From the NCBI GenBank assembly GCA_034436045.1, contig DAOTVZ010000059.1, positions 1-24,663 of the forward strand: DNA of 24,663 bases, written 5' to 3'. The position numbers and the translations under genes were made by a program. The DNA is from H111-94 sp034436045 (GTDB lineage Bacteria; Chloroflexota; Ktedonobacteria; Ktedonobacterales; Ktedonobacteraceae). The notes below the pieces were generated by a model. The model did no database searches. It saw nothing but the letters and a program-made list of their open reading frames with translations, and was not told the DNA's origin. Positions 13,945 to 21,530 of this stretch are shown here, in pieces (positions within the stretch are counted from its first letter, which is position 1; every line of letters starts with the position of its first letter).

Positions 13945-15075
13945 GTGGTAAGCGCATTGCGTGTTCCGTTAGTAGATTTACGTGCGCAATATCTGGCCTT
14001 GAAGCCAGAGATTATGGCGGCTTTTGAACAGATACTGGACGGTATGCAGCTTTTCCTGGGGCCATATGTGCAGGCTTTTGAGCGGGGCTTTGCCGACTAC
14101 TGTGGTTGCCGCGAGGGTGTCGGCGTGTCATCGGGAACGGACGCTCTGATGCTGGCCTTACGGGCCTGCGAGATCGGGCCAGGTGATGAAGTCATCACCG
14201 TATCTAACACTTTTATCGCTACGGTTGAAGCTATCGCAATGGTGGGAGCCAGGCCAGTGTTTGTGGATGTGGACCCGGAAACCTATCTGATGGATTGGCG
14301 TCAATTAGAGGAGGTCGTGACGCCGCGCACACGGGCGGTCTTACCGGTGCATCTCTATGGGCACGCAGTCGAAATGCAGCCAGTACTGGAGTTTGCACGC
14401 CGTTATGGCTTGCGGGTCATTGAAGATGCCTCTCAGGCGCATGGAGCGACCTATCTGGGGCAACGTGTGGGCGGCATCGGCGATATTGGCTGTTTTAGCC
14501 TCTACTTCAGCAAAAACCTGGGGGCATTTGGCGAAGCTGGCATCTGCACTACCAATGATCCCGCGCTGGCCGAGCGCATGCGCATGATCCGTGATCATGG
14601 TTCGCGGGTGCGCTATCATCACGAGGTTATGGGTGTTAATGCACGCCTGGATGAGATGCAGGCTGCCGTGCTTGCCATTAAGTTGCCATATCTGGAGCAG
14701 TGGAACACGGCCCGCCAGGCGCACGCACAAACCTACAACGAACAACTGTGCGATGTGGTTGAGGCTCTGCCAGTGGTGCGCTCATGGAGTACCCATGTGT
14801 ATTGTTACTATGTCGTGCAGGTGCAGGAGCGTGATGCATTCCGCCAGGCGCTGGAAGCCGAAGGCATCGGTACCAATGTGCATTATCCCGTGCCCATTCA
14901 TCTCCAGCCTGCCTGTGCGCCTTATGGCTATCGAGTCGGTATGCTGCCCGTGACCGAGCGAGCAGCCAAACACATTGTTTCCCTACCGATGTATCCAGAA
15001 CTGACGCAGGAGCAGATACAACTGGTCATTGATGCTGTTAAACGCCACGCGGCCCCACGCGCGGCAAGGATATGA
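13945..15075 (+). CDS. DegT/DnrJ/EryC1/StrS-family PLP sugar aminotransferase
   Basis: 376 aa, normal family size. It transfers an amino group, usually from glutamate, to a keto sugar nucleotide. PLP features are SSGTDALMLAL (62-72), Asp161 and Gln164 in EDASQAHGA, and the Schiff-base Lys190 in YFSKNLGAFGEAG. The N-terminal VPLVDLRAQY and VHLYGH are typical. The start codon is GTG at 13945 with AAAGGA 8 nt upstream. It is 35 bp ahead of a Gfo/Idh oxidoreductase, the pairing used by WbpB/WbpE-type routes, where the dehydrogenase makes the 3-keto sugar and this enzyme aminates it. The exact substrate is inferred, not shown. Confidence 0.92.
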   Translation: MVSALRVPLVDLRAQYLALKPEIMAAFEQILDGMQLFLGPYVQAFERGFADYCGCREGVGVSSGTDALMLALRACEIGPGDEVITVSNTFIATVEAIAMVGARPVFVDVDPETYLMDWRQLEEVVTPRTRAVLPVHLYGHAVEMQPVLEFARRYGLRVIEDASQAHGATYLGQRVGGIGDIGCFSLYFSKNLGAFGEAGICTTNDPALAERMRMIRDHGSRVRYHHEVMGVNARLDEMQAAVLAIKLPYLEQWNTARQAHAQTYNEQLCDVVEALPVVRSWSTHVYCYYVVQVQERDAFRQALEAEGIGTNVHYPVPIHLQPACAPYGYRVGMLPVTERAAKHIVSLPMYPELTQEQIQLVIDAVKRHAAPRAARI

Positions 15076-15110
15076 ATGAATAGCACGGTCAGAAGGAAAA
15101 GGGAACACTG

Positions 15111-16118
15111 ATGGACGATGTACGTTTTGGGATTGTGGGATGGGGCTACTGGGGGCCGAAGATTGCCCGCAACCTGGATAGTTTGCCGCATAGTGCGGTC
15201 ACTATGGTAGCTGATCTGGATGCCCGTCGTCTGGCCTCGATTGGCACCAATCAGAATGGTAATGGCATCCAGACCACCACTAATCTCTCTGATGTGTTAC
15301 GTTCTAATGTCGATGGCGTCGTGATTGTGACGCCTGTGCGCACGCATTATGCACTGGCCCGCGAGGCACTCTTGCATGATAAACATGTACTGGTGGAGAA
15401 GCCGCTCACGGCCAGTGTAGAGGAAGCGGAAGAACTGGTGGCGCTGGCCCGTGAACGCAACCGCATCCTGATGGTGGGTCATACCTTCGAGTACAACCCA
15501 GGAGTCAATGAACTGCGTCGCCTGGTACAGAGCGGCGAACTGGGCCGCATCTATTGCGTCGAGGCCGAGCGCGTCAACCTGGGCCTGTTTCGGCAGGACA
15601 TTAATGTGATCTGGGATCTGGCTCCGCACGATATCTCGATCTTACGCTATATCTTTGATAAGACGCCGACCCAGGTGAGTGTGCAGGCCCATGCCCACCT
15701 GCAACCCGGTATCCATGATATTGCCCATCTCGACCTCGGCTTCGATGGTGGCTTGAGGGCGCATATTCACGTGAGCTGGTTACATCCCTGCAAGATTCGC
15801 CGCGTCACGGTCATCGGTGATAAGAAGATGGTGGTCTACGATGACACCAATCCGGCGGAAATGATCAAGATCTACAACAAAGGTGCTGATGTACATGCCG
15901 ACCCGGTCATTTCCTACCGCTATGGAGCAATTACTATTCCTCACATTGACTGGATCGAGCCACTACGCCTGGAGTGTGAAGATTTTGTGACGGGAATTCG
16001 CACCGGTAAACAGCCACGGGCAAACGGAGAGGTGGGCCTGGAAGTTGTGCGTGTGCTGGCTTCGGTTCAGCGTGTGCTGGATCAGCAAGAGGCGTTAGCT
16101 GCCACTGTAAATGCGTAA
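15111..16118 (+). CDS. Gfo/Idh/MocA-family sugar-nucleotide oxidoreductase
   Basis: 335 aa NAD(P)-dependent dehydrogenase. The N-terminal Rossmann domain has GIVGWGYWG (7-15). The family motif EKPLT (96-100) carries the catalytic Lys97. The C-terminal alpha/beta domain includes DLAPHDISILRY with the catalytic His173. Its relation to WbpB-type enzymes, which oxidise UDP-N-acetylglucosaminuronate at C3, is suggested by the adjacent DegT aminotransferase and by the WDLAPHD motif seen in that group. AAGGGA lies 6 nt before the ATG. It is translated from the same transcript as the aminotransferase. Other members oxidise unrelated sugars, so the substrate is inferred from context. Confidence 0.9.
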   Translation: MDDVRFGIVGWGYWGPKIARNLDSLPHSAVTMVADLDARRLASIGTNQNGNGIQTTTNLSDVLRSNVDGVVIVTPVRTHYALAREALLHDKHVLVEKPLTASVEEAEELVALARERNRILMVGHTFEYNPGVNELRRLVQSGELGRIYCVEAERVNLGLFRQDINVIWDLAPHDISILRYIFDKTPTQVSVQAHAHLQPGIHDIAHLDLGFDGGLRAHIHVSWLHPCKIRRVTVIGDKKMVVYDDTNPAEMIKIYNKGADVHADPVISYRYGAITIPHIDWIEPLRLECEDFVTGIRTGKQPRANGEVGLEVVRVLASVQRVLDQQEALAATVNA

Positions 16119-16202
16119 TGATGAACATGAACAAAATAAAATCAGCAATTCTGTAGGACGCGATAATGAATTTTTTTAACAAAATCGGCAATGGCCTCAT
16201 GT

Positions 16203-16535
16203 CGTAGGGGCGTGATTCATCACGCCCTGCTCACCCGCCGCCCTGCGCGGATGGGAGCCGCGCGGATGGGAGCCGCGCGGATGGCGAGAACGTTCCGGGG
16301 GCGTGATGAATCACGCCCCTACGGGAGCGGCGAAGTCGCTGGTGAAGATGGAGCATCACGCTCTGCTCGCCCACCGAGCCGCGCGGATGGCGAGAACGTT
16401 CCGGGGGCGTGATGAAGCACGCCCCTACGGGAGCGGCAAAGTCGCTGGTGAAGATGGAGCATCACGCTCTGCTCGCCCACCGAGCCGCGCGGATGGCGAG
16501 AACGTTCCGAGGGCGTGATGAAGCACGCCCCTACG
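16203..16535. repeat. Palindrome-bounded repeat element with 106-bp tandem units
   Basis: Four palindromes of the form GGGCGTGAT-NN-ATCACGCCC lie at about 16206-16228, 16297-16320, 16403-16426 and 16510-16532; the third and fourth have a GCACG arm variant. The segment starting ATGGCGAGAACGTTCCG recurs at 16281, 16387 and 16493, a 106-bp period. A 15-bp subrepeat, GCGCGGATGGGAGCC, is tandem at 16245-16274. The ends (16203-16227 and 16511-16535) are inverted copies over 25 bp with one mismatch, starting CGTAGGGGCGTG. A degraded half-copy, ATCGCGTCCTTACG, lies at 16567-16580. The whole gap between two convergent genes is filled by this; nothing else was seen in it. Confidence 0.9.
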
Positions 16536-16585
16536 GGATCGCTGATGTCAATGGTGAAGGTTCATAATCGCGTCCTTACGGTATT

Positions 16586-17563
16586 TCATTTTTGTCGGGC
16601 GGCAGTAACCTGCAATGCCTCGATGGTCAGTGCCAGCCCTTCGCGGAAACTGACTGTGGGCTGGTAATTCAGTAAGCGTCTGGCTTTGCTGATGTCGGCC
16701 AGGCTGTCACGAACGTCACCGGGGCGCGGGTCGCGGTATTCCGCGCGGATCTGTTTGTTGAGTAGTTCGCCCGCAATCCTGAGAACCTCGTTGAGGGAGA
16801 CACTCGTGCCGCAGCCGATATTCATGGCCTCGCCGACGGCTTCTGGGGCGGTCGCTGCTAGCAAGTTGGCCTGCACGACGTTGGCAATGAACGTGAAGTC
16901 GCGCGTCTGTTCACCGTCGCCGAAAACTATTGGCGGCTGGTCTGCCAGCAGCGCCGTAAGAAAGCGGGGAATGACAGCCGCATATTCCGAGGTGGGGTCC
17001 TGCCTGGGGCCAAAGACATTGAAATAGCGCAGAGCCACGGTTTCCAGGCCGTAGATGCGTGTAAAGACTCCGCAGAGTAGCTCTCCGGTGAGCTTTTGAA
17101 CTGCGTAAGGCGACATCGGTGCCGTCGGCATAGCCTCGTGTTTTGGTAGTGTAGGCGTATTGCCATAGACCGATGAAGAACTGGCATAGACGACGCGCCG
17201 CACTTTAGCATCGCGGGCCGCAAGCAGGATGTTCTGGGTTCCGTTAATATTGATTTCCAGCGAATTGACAGGATCGGCGATTGAGCGTGGCACTGAAGCC
17301 AGTGCGGCCTGGTGGAAAACAACTTCTACCCCTGCGACGGCCTTTTTGACTGCCTGGACATCGCGCAGGTCGCCATCGATGATCTCGACCTGCCGACCGT
17401 AGCTACAGAGGACATCCAGGTTTGTTTGCTTGCCGGTGAGCAAATTATCAAAAATGCGCACGGTTTCCCCTTGCTTAAGCAGGGTCTCCGCGATATGGGA
17501 ACCGATGAAACCGGCCCCGCCTGTTACCAGATAACGTGCTTGTGACATATGTGCATAAGACAT
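16586..17563 (-). CDS. NAD-dependent UDP-sugar 4-epimerase (WbpP/TviC-like extended SDR)
   Basis: 325 aa, extended short-chain dehydrogenase. It has the NAD-binding motif GGAGFIGS (15-22), the catalytic Ser in ASSSSVYG (127-134), Tyr153/Lys157 in SPYAVQKL, and RYFNVFGPRQDP (179-190). The segments ASVPRSIADP and FNVFGPRQDPTSEYAAVIPR resemble WbpP/TviC enzymes that interconvert UDP-GlcNAc (or its uronate) and the galacto form. The frame is open to 17722; the ATG at 17563 is chosen as the nearest sensible start, but 17548 (MSQARYLVTGG) is equally possible because neither has a strong ribosome site. It is leftward, converging on the oxidoreductase gene and divergent from the lipoprotein gene. It supplies an activated sugar for the glycan locus. 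Confidence 0.9.
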   Translation of the reverse strand: MSYAHMSQARYLVTGGAGFIGSHIAETLLKQGETVRIFDNLLTGKQTNLDVLCSYGRQVEIIDGDLRDVQAVKKAVAGVEVVFHQAALASVPRSIADPVNSLEININGTQNILLAARDAKVRRVVYASSSSVYGNTPTLPKHEAMPTAPMSPYAVQKLTGELLCGVFTRIYGLETVALRYFNVFGPRQDPTSEYAAVIPRFLTALLADQPPIVFGDGEQTRDFTFIANVVQANLLAATAPEAVGEAMNIGCGTSVSLNEVLRIAGELLNKQIRAEYRDPRPGDVRDSLADISKARRLLNYQPTVSFREGLALTIEALQVTAARQK

Positions 17564-17668
17564 TCTCACGGCACGCACATGCATGACAACCATCGGGCAT
17601 ACTACTGTAGTGAGGCCCCTCGTGGATAGCTGGTTCGTGCGTGAGAGCGTTTTCCCTTCGTTCGAGAT

Positions 17669-17698
17669 TTGACTGTACGTGACAGTTATCACTACTTT
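17669..17698 (+). promoter_or_regulatory. Candidate promoter upstream of the lipoprotein gene
   Basis: TTGACT (17669-17674), 18 bp and TACTTT (17693-17698). The spacer includes ACTGT-acgtg-ACAGT (17672-17686), a small palindrome overlapping the -35 that could be an operator. Confidence 0.35.
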
Positions 17699-17744
17699 AA
17701 CAGAAACCCAAAAGGTTTGCAAAGTGGCATCGGACGTGCATATA

Positions 17745-17753
17745 TGCTATACT
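17745..17753 (+). promoter_or_regulatory. Extended -10 promoter candidate for the lipoprotein gene
   Basis: TGCTATACT is a good extended -10 element lying 65 bp before the GTG start at 17818. No clear -35 is present, as is allowed for extended -10 promoters. Confidence 0.45.
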
Positions 17754-17817
17754 GGCGTTGCTTTATAGAGCACATAGTTACAATGGCATACATTAAAGTT
17801 AGATGAAGGAGAGAATA

Positions 17818-19149
17818 GTGGTGACTCTGCGCCTGCTCAATAAATATCTGTCTCTAGCATTTATCTTTCTTTCTTTAGTGCTTATCATGAGTAGCTGTGT
17901 GCCATCAAATGCTGGAAACAATGCTGTAGAGACGCGGATTACGGCAACGCCGACACGAAAGGCTGTTGTGACTACTCCTACTGCTATCGCCACCTGTAAC
18001 CAGGCGACGTGCGAGCCTTCAGGTAGCAATCTGCCGCCGTTCGTCGATACCTGGGCCAATATTCACCTCTTCCAGAGCTTTGATTACGGGATTTCTGACC
18101 CTGCCAGTGTAGCGAAAGATTATGATTTTGTGTGGGGAGCGGCCCCAGCGAAGCTTGCGGCGTGGCAGAGTAATCCCACAATTCTGCTCAGCTACTATAT
18201 TTCTTTCTTCCGCGATAGTGGCACCTTCGGCTCATCGGATAATCTGCAAAGTCTGTCATACTGGAAAAGTGTGCATCCTGATTGGATTCTGTATCAGTGT
18301 GATCGCACCACGCCTGCTTATGAGGATGGTGAGAGCGCTGTTCCCTTCGATTTCACCAATCCAGCGGTAATCGCGTGGCAACTACAAACGTATGCCATTC
18401 CGGCCAGTCAACAGGGCTACGGTGCGCTGGCGGCTGATAATGTGAACATGCAGAACCTGGTTGGTGCCTGCGGCCATTATGACAAAAATGGTCAGTGGGT
18501 GCAACTCTTTAGCGGCGATCAGACCGATCCACGCTGGAGTGCGGCGGTGCTAACCTGGATAAAGAACATGCAGCAGGCGTTACATAAGCTGGCTCACCCG
18601 TTAAAGCTGATCCCTAATCTTGGTATTGGCAGCATGTCATTGTCTGATCCCACACTCCAACAAGTTATCGCCCATGTTGATGGAATCCTGGACGAGCGTG
18701 GTTTTACCGGCTACGGTCATGGCGATCTGAGTGGTAGTTATTGGGCGCAGATGGTACAGTTTATTGAAAATGTGCAGCAGGCAGGTAAGGCGTATTATAT
18801 CGTCAATGAAGTGCCAGCGCTCACTAACAGTAATATAGAGTGGGCGCTGGCATCTTACCTGATGTGTAAGGAACACGTGGCAGCCGTAGCTATCTCAGGG
18901 CCACAGCAGTATGGAGTGGTATTATATAATAACTGGTATGCGGCGACAATCGGGACGCCCCGTGACGCGATGTATCAGGGTCAGGGGGTCTACTGGCGCG
19001 ACTACACACACGCGCTGGTAGTTGTCAATCCCAGTAGTACAGCCAGCTACACGGTTAAATTGCCCGGTCAATTTACCGATCTGAACGGCAACCCGGTACC
19101 ACAGACGCTGACAATGCCTCCGCTTTCCGGTCAAGTGTTGCTGTTTTAG
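17818..19149 (+). CDS. Secreted lipoprotein, putative glycoside hydrolase (GHL15/GH114-like)
   Basis: 443 aa. The GTG at 17818 is chosen because AAGGAG (17806-17811) lies 6 nt upstream; the ATG at 17803 precedes that ribosome site. A signal peptide ends in a lipobox-like IMSSC with Cys27. A Thr/Ala-rich linker runs to about 60, and then a TIM-barrel-like domain follows. Features resembling hypothetical glycosidases (GHL15 and, distantly, GH114) are the strand-end ALAADNVN (Asp207) and GILDERGF (Glu293), which are candidate catalytic acids, and several Trp-rich loops. The C-terminal 60 residues look like a small beta domain (YTVKLPGQFTDLNG). Its place inside a glycan locus suggests that it trims or processes the secreted polymer. 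Substrate and activity are not established. Confidence 0.75.
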   Translation: MVTLRLLNKYLSLAFIFLSLVLIMSSCVPSNAGNNAVETRITATPTRKAVVTTPTAIATCNQATCEPSGSNLPPFVDTWANIHLFQSFDYGISDPASVAKDYDFVWGAAPAKLAAWQSNPTILLSYYISFFRDSGTFGSSDNLQSLSYWKSVHPDWILYQCDRTTPAYEDGESAVPFDFTNPAVIAWQLQTYAIPASQQGYGALAADNVNMQNLVGACGHYDKNGQWVQLFSGDQTDPRWSAAVLTWIKNMQQALHKLAHPLKLIPNLGIGSMSLSDPTLQQVIAHVDGILDERGFTGYGHGDLSGSYWAQMVQFIENVQQAGKAYYIVNEVPALTNSNIEWALASYLMCKEHVAAVAISGPQQYGVVLYNNWYAATIGTPRDAMYQGQGVYWRDYTHALVVVNPSSTASYTVKLPGQFTDLNGNPVPQTLTMPPLSGQVLLF

Positions 19150-19177
19150 CAGGCAGGATGCGCACAATGCTTCGTCC

Positions 19178-20446
19178 CTACAATACTATGCTACCGTTAT
19201 CGTCCGTGATTATTGTAGGGATATCCCTGGTGGATGCTCTGTGGTGTGGAAAGAGCCTGCGATAAGCCTGTAGGAGATTGAGGCTGGTGCGTTCCCAACA
19301 GAGCGTCTCCTCGACCCGTTGCCGCCCTTTTTGACCCATCGTCCGGCGTAATGTTTCATCAGCAAGCAGGGTTTCGATATGGTCTGCAAATTCGTGGATA
19401 CTGTTATGGGTAGCGTACAGCGCCGCATCTTCCGCCGAGACGCGCGTCTCCGGTAGATCGAAGGCCACCACCGGCTTGCTCAACGCCATGTATTCCATCG
19501 TTTTCAGCATCGTGCTGTGGTCGTTTAGCTCGTTGCTGGGGTCTGGCGTCAGGCCGATATCGCAGATGCTCAGGTAGCGTAGCATCTCCGTGCGTTGCAG
19601 CCAGCCGGTAAAATAGACATATTCTTCCAGGCCGAGTTGTGCTGTCAACGCTTTCAGGGCGACTAACTGCTCTCCATCACCCATCAGCACTAAACCAATA
19701 TCATTTCGTTGTCGTTTGTGTACCAGTTCGTCCAGAGCTTGAATGGCGTACTCAATGCCATCCTGACGGCCCATCACTCCTATGTAGGCCAGCAAGAAGC
19801 GCTGTTTGAATTGTGCTTTTAATGTGCAATCAACCTGTGTAGTGACCTGATACCTGGCGAGGTCGGGGCCATTGCGCACAACGAAGATCTTCTCCGGCGT
19901 GCATTTACCGCGTAGCATCGCGTTCTGTTTCTGTGAGCCATTCGTCGTAATGACGAGATGCGCAGTTTTATAGGAACAACGTTCTAACAGGCAGAGCAGC
20001 TTATAGAGTCGGGTTTTACGCCTCTGAAATTTCACATTGAAGATCTCCGGGGCCAGATCGTGCTGATCGAAGATGAATTTTTTTCCGAACAGCCGATAAA
20101 AGGCCCCGATGAGGAAGAAAAGATCAGGTGGATTAGCGGCGTGAATAACGTCGAAGCCGTGCTTAAACAACACGTTCCAACTGAGCGCGAAAGTTTTGAG
20201 TAGCGCAATACTGTATTCCTGTATATAGCCCCAGGTACCGGCGGATACGGTTGGTAGATGATAGCGATAGATATGGATACCATCGAGATAGGTATACGGC
20301 TCTGTATCACGTGTCTCGCCTCTGGGTGAGATGATACAGACCTGATAGCCGTTATGAGCTAAGGTCTGCGCCTCGCGCCAGACGCGCGGATCACCTGGTA
20401 CAGAGGCATTCTCGACCAGCATCAGAACTTTTTCAGACTCGCTCAT
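19178..20446 (-). CDS. GT4-family glycosyltransferase (WbuB-like)
   Basis: 422 aa GT-B fold retaining glycosyltransferase, probably cytoplasmic or membrane-peripheral, adding a sugar to the lipid-linked repeat. The N-terminal domain shows RVWREAQTLAHNGYQV and FDVIHAANPPDLF, and DQHDLAPE (127-134) is characteristic of WbuB-like enzymes. The C-terminal donor domain has YIGVMGRQDG (221-230) and LVLMGDGEQ. STMLKTMEYMALSKPVVAFD carries the second Glu (318) of the EX7E region. The ATG at 20446 is preferred over the GTG at 20458, which abuts the AGGAA. The first 14 bp overlap the end of the preceding glycosyltransferase gene, indicating coupling. It ends 28 bp from the convergent lipoprotein gene. 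Confidence 0.92.
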   Translation of the reverse strand: MSESEKVLMLVENASVPGDPRVWREAQTLAHNGYQVCIISPRGETRDTEPYTYLDGIHIYRYHLPTVSAGTWGYIQEYSIALLKTFALSWNVLFKHGFDVIHAANPPDLFFLIGAFYRLFGKKFIFDQHDLAPEIFNVKFQRRKTRLYKLLCLLERCSYKTAHLVITTNGSQKQNAMLRGKCTPEKIFVVRNGPDLARYQVTTQVDCTLKAQFKQRFLLAYIGVMGRQDGIEYAIQALDELVHKRQRNDIGLVLMGDGEQLVALKALTAQLGLEEYVYFTGWLQRTEMLRYLSICDIGLTPDPSNELNDHSTMLKTMEYMALSKPVVAFDLPETRVSAEDAALYATHNSIHEFADHIETLLADETLRRTMGQKGRQRVEETLCWERTSLNLLQAYRRLFPHHRASTRDIPTIITDDNGSIVL

Positions 20447-21503
20447 GCTGAGTTTCACTTCCTATGAAAGATGATGTCTGTAATTGCCGTTTTTTCTTCT
20501 TTATCGCATATTCATACATAGCAACTATGCGCTGTACCAGGGCCATATTGCTGAGATGCTCCGTGTCGGCACGCCCGGTGGTGGGGCCATTATGGCGCAG
20601 GGCTTTCTCCAGGCCAATTGCCAGCGCGTCCGCGTCGTGTGGGCACACGCTGCATCCCTCAGTATGCGCAAGAACCTCTGCCACATCGCCGACATTGGTG
20701 GCGACGACCGGTATATTGCAAGCCATTGCCTCGCGCACGACGTTGGGCGAGCCTTCCGCGACCGAGGGGAGAATCAGCGCATTGCTGGCGTTGATGTATT
20801 CCACCACGCTGCTCTGGGGCAGACCGCTGGCAACCACTAACTCGGCCTCCATGCCCCGTTCGCGTAGCCGCTCGATAGCCTGTTGGGCCAGGGCAAAGTT
20901 TTTGACCGGAATAGCAGGATTGTTGGCAAAAACCACGTAATAGCGATCCTGATCCCAACCCAGCTTAGCGCGTACTTCCGCGCGTGGCATCGGCTTGAAT
21001 AGCTCGAAATTGACGCCATCCGGGATAACGAAGACATCATCGATCAGTGTGGCCTTTTTCATCTGCTCACTCTTGACCGTGACGGCCTCCACGTGACGGC
21101 ACAGCCACTGGCTTATCCGCACGACGAAAAGGCTCTTTTTACTATAGCTGCCGTCGCTGGTCACGGTGCCCAGCAGATCATCGCCGAGAAAATCGGCTAC
21201 CACGGCAGTTGTCCATTGCATGCGCGCCGCCAGGCACCACAGGCCATAATGTCCATTCACAATGTCGTAGCGCCCGCTGAGCGTCTTACAAAAGACCTGG
21301 AGCGAGGCGACAAAGTAACGTAAGGGCGAAGGCCAGGACGGGTTGGGGTGAATGATCTCAACCTCGTGCCCCTCCGCTCTCAGCGAGTCCACAATTGCTT
21401 TAATAAACGTGCCTTTATGTGGTCTGGCCGGGGTGGGATAGATGCCTGTGACCATCAGGATGCGATATTTCTGTTTTGCAGTTTGATCTTGTAGAGAAGG
21501 CAT
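20433..21503 (-). CDS. GT4-family glycosyltransferase
   Basis: 356 aa GT-B fold retaining glycosyltransferase. The N-terminal part has the acceptor-loop type sequence TGIYPTPARPHKGTF (19-33) and HPNPSWPSPLRY. IPDGVNFELF (160-169) marks the domain junction. Donor-site motifs are VKNF (200-203) and EGSPNVVREAMACNIPVVAT (250-269), with the EX7E pair Glu250 and Glu258. The C-terminus is basic (KKKKRQ). It is leftward, 27 bp after the first asparagine-synthase-like gene, and overlaps the next glycosyltransferase by 14 bp, so these genes form one operon entering from the right. Donor and acceptor sugars are unknown. Confidence 0.92.
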   Translation of the reverse strand: MPSLQDQTAKQKYRILMVTGIYPTPARPHKGTFIKAIVDSLRAEGHEVEIIHPNPSWPSPLRYFVASLQVFCKTLSGRYDIVNGHYGLWCLAARMQWTTAVVADFLGDDLLGTVTSDGSYSKKSLFVVRISQWLCRHVEAVTVKSEQMKKATLIDDVFVIPDGVNFELFKPMPRAEVRAKLGWDQDRYYVVFANNPAIPVKNFALAQQAIERLRERGMEAELVVASGLPQSSVVEYINASNALILPSVAEGSPNVVREAMACNIPVVATNVGDVAEVLAHTEGCSVCPHDADALAIGLEKALRHNGPTTGRADTEHLSNMALVQRIVAMYEYAIKKKKRQLQTSSFIGSETQHERV

Positions 21504-21530
21504 AGAATATTTTACCTCTCATTGAAACTT

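Noticed and set aside
16191..16518. Two Arg/Ala-rich ORFs across the 106-bp repeats
   Set aside because: Their near-identical peptides come from the tandem DNA repeat; 106 is not a multiple of 3, so units are read in shifting frames. No ribosome sites.
16206..16532. CRISPR-like spacing of palindromes
   Set aside because: Only four copies, with unequal first spacing, and the intervening sequence is conserved between units.
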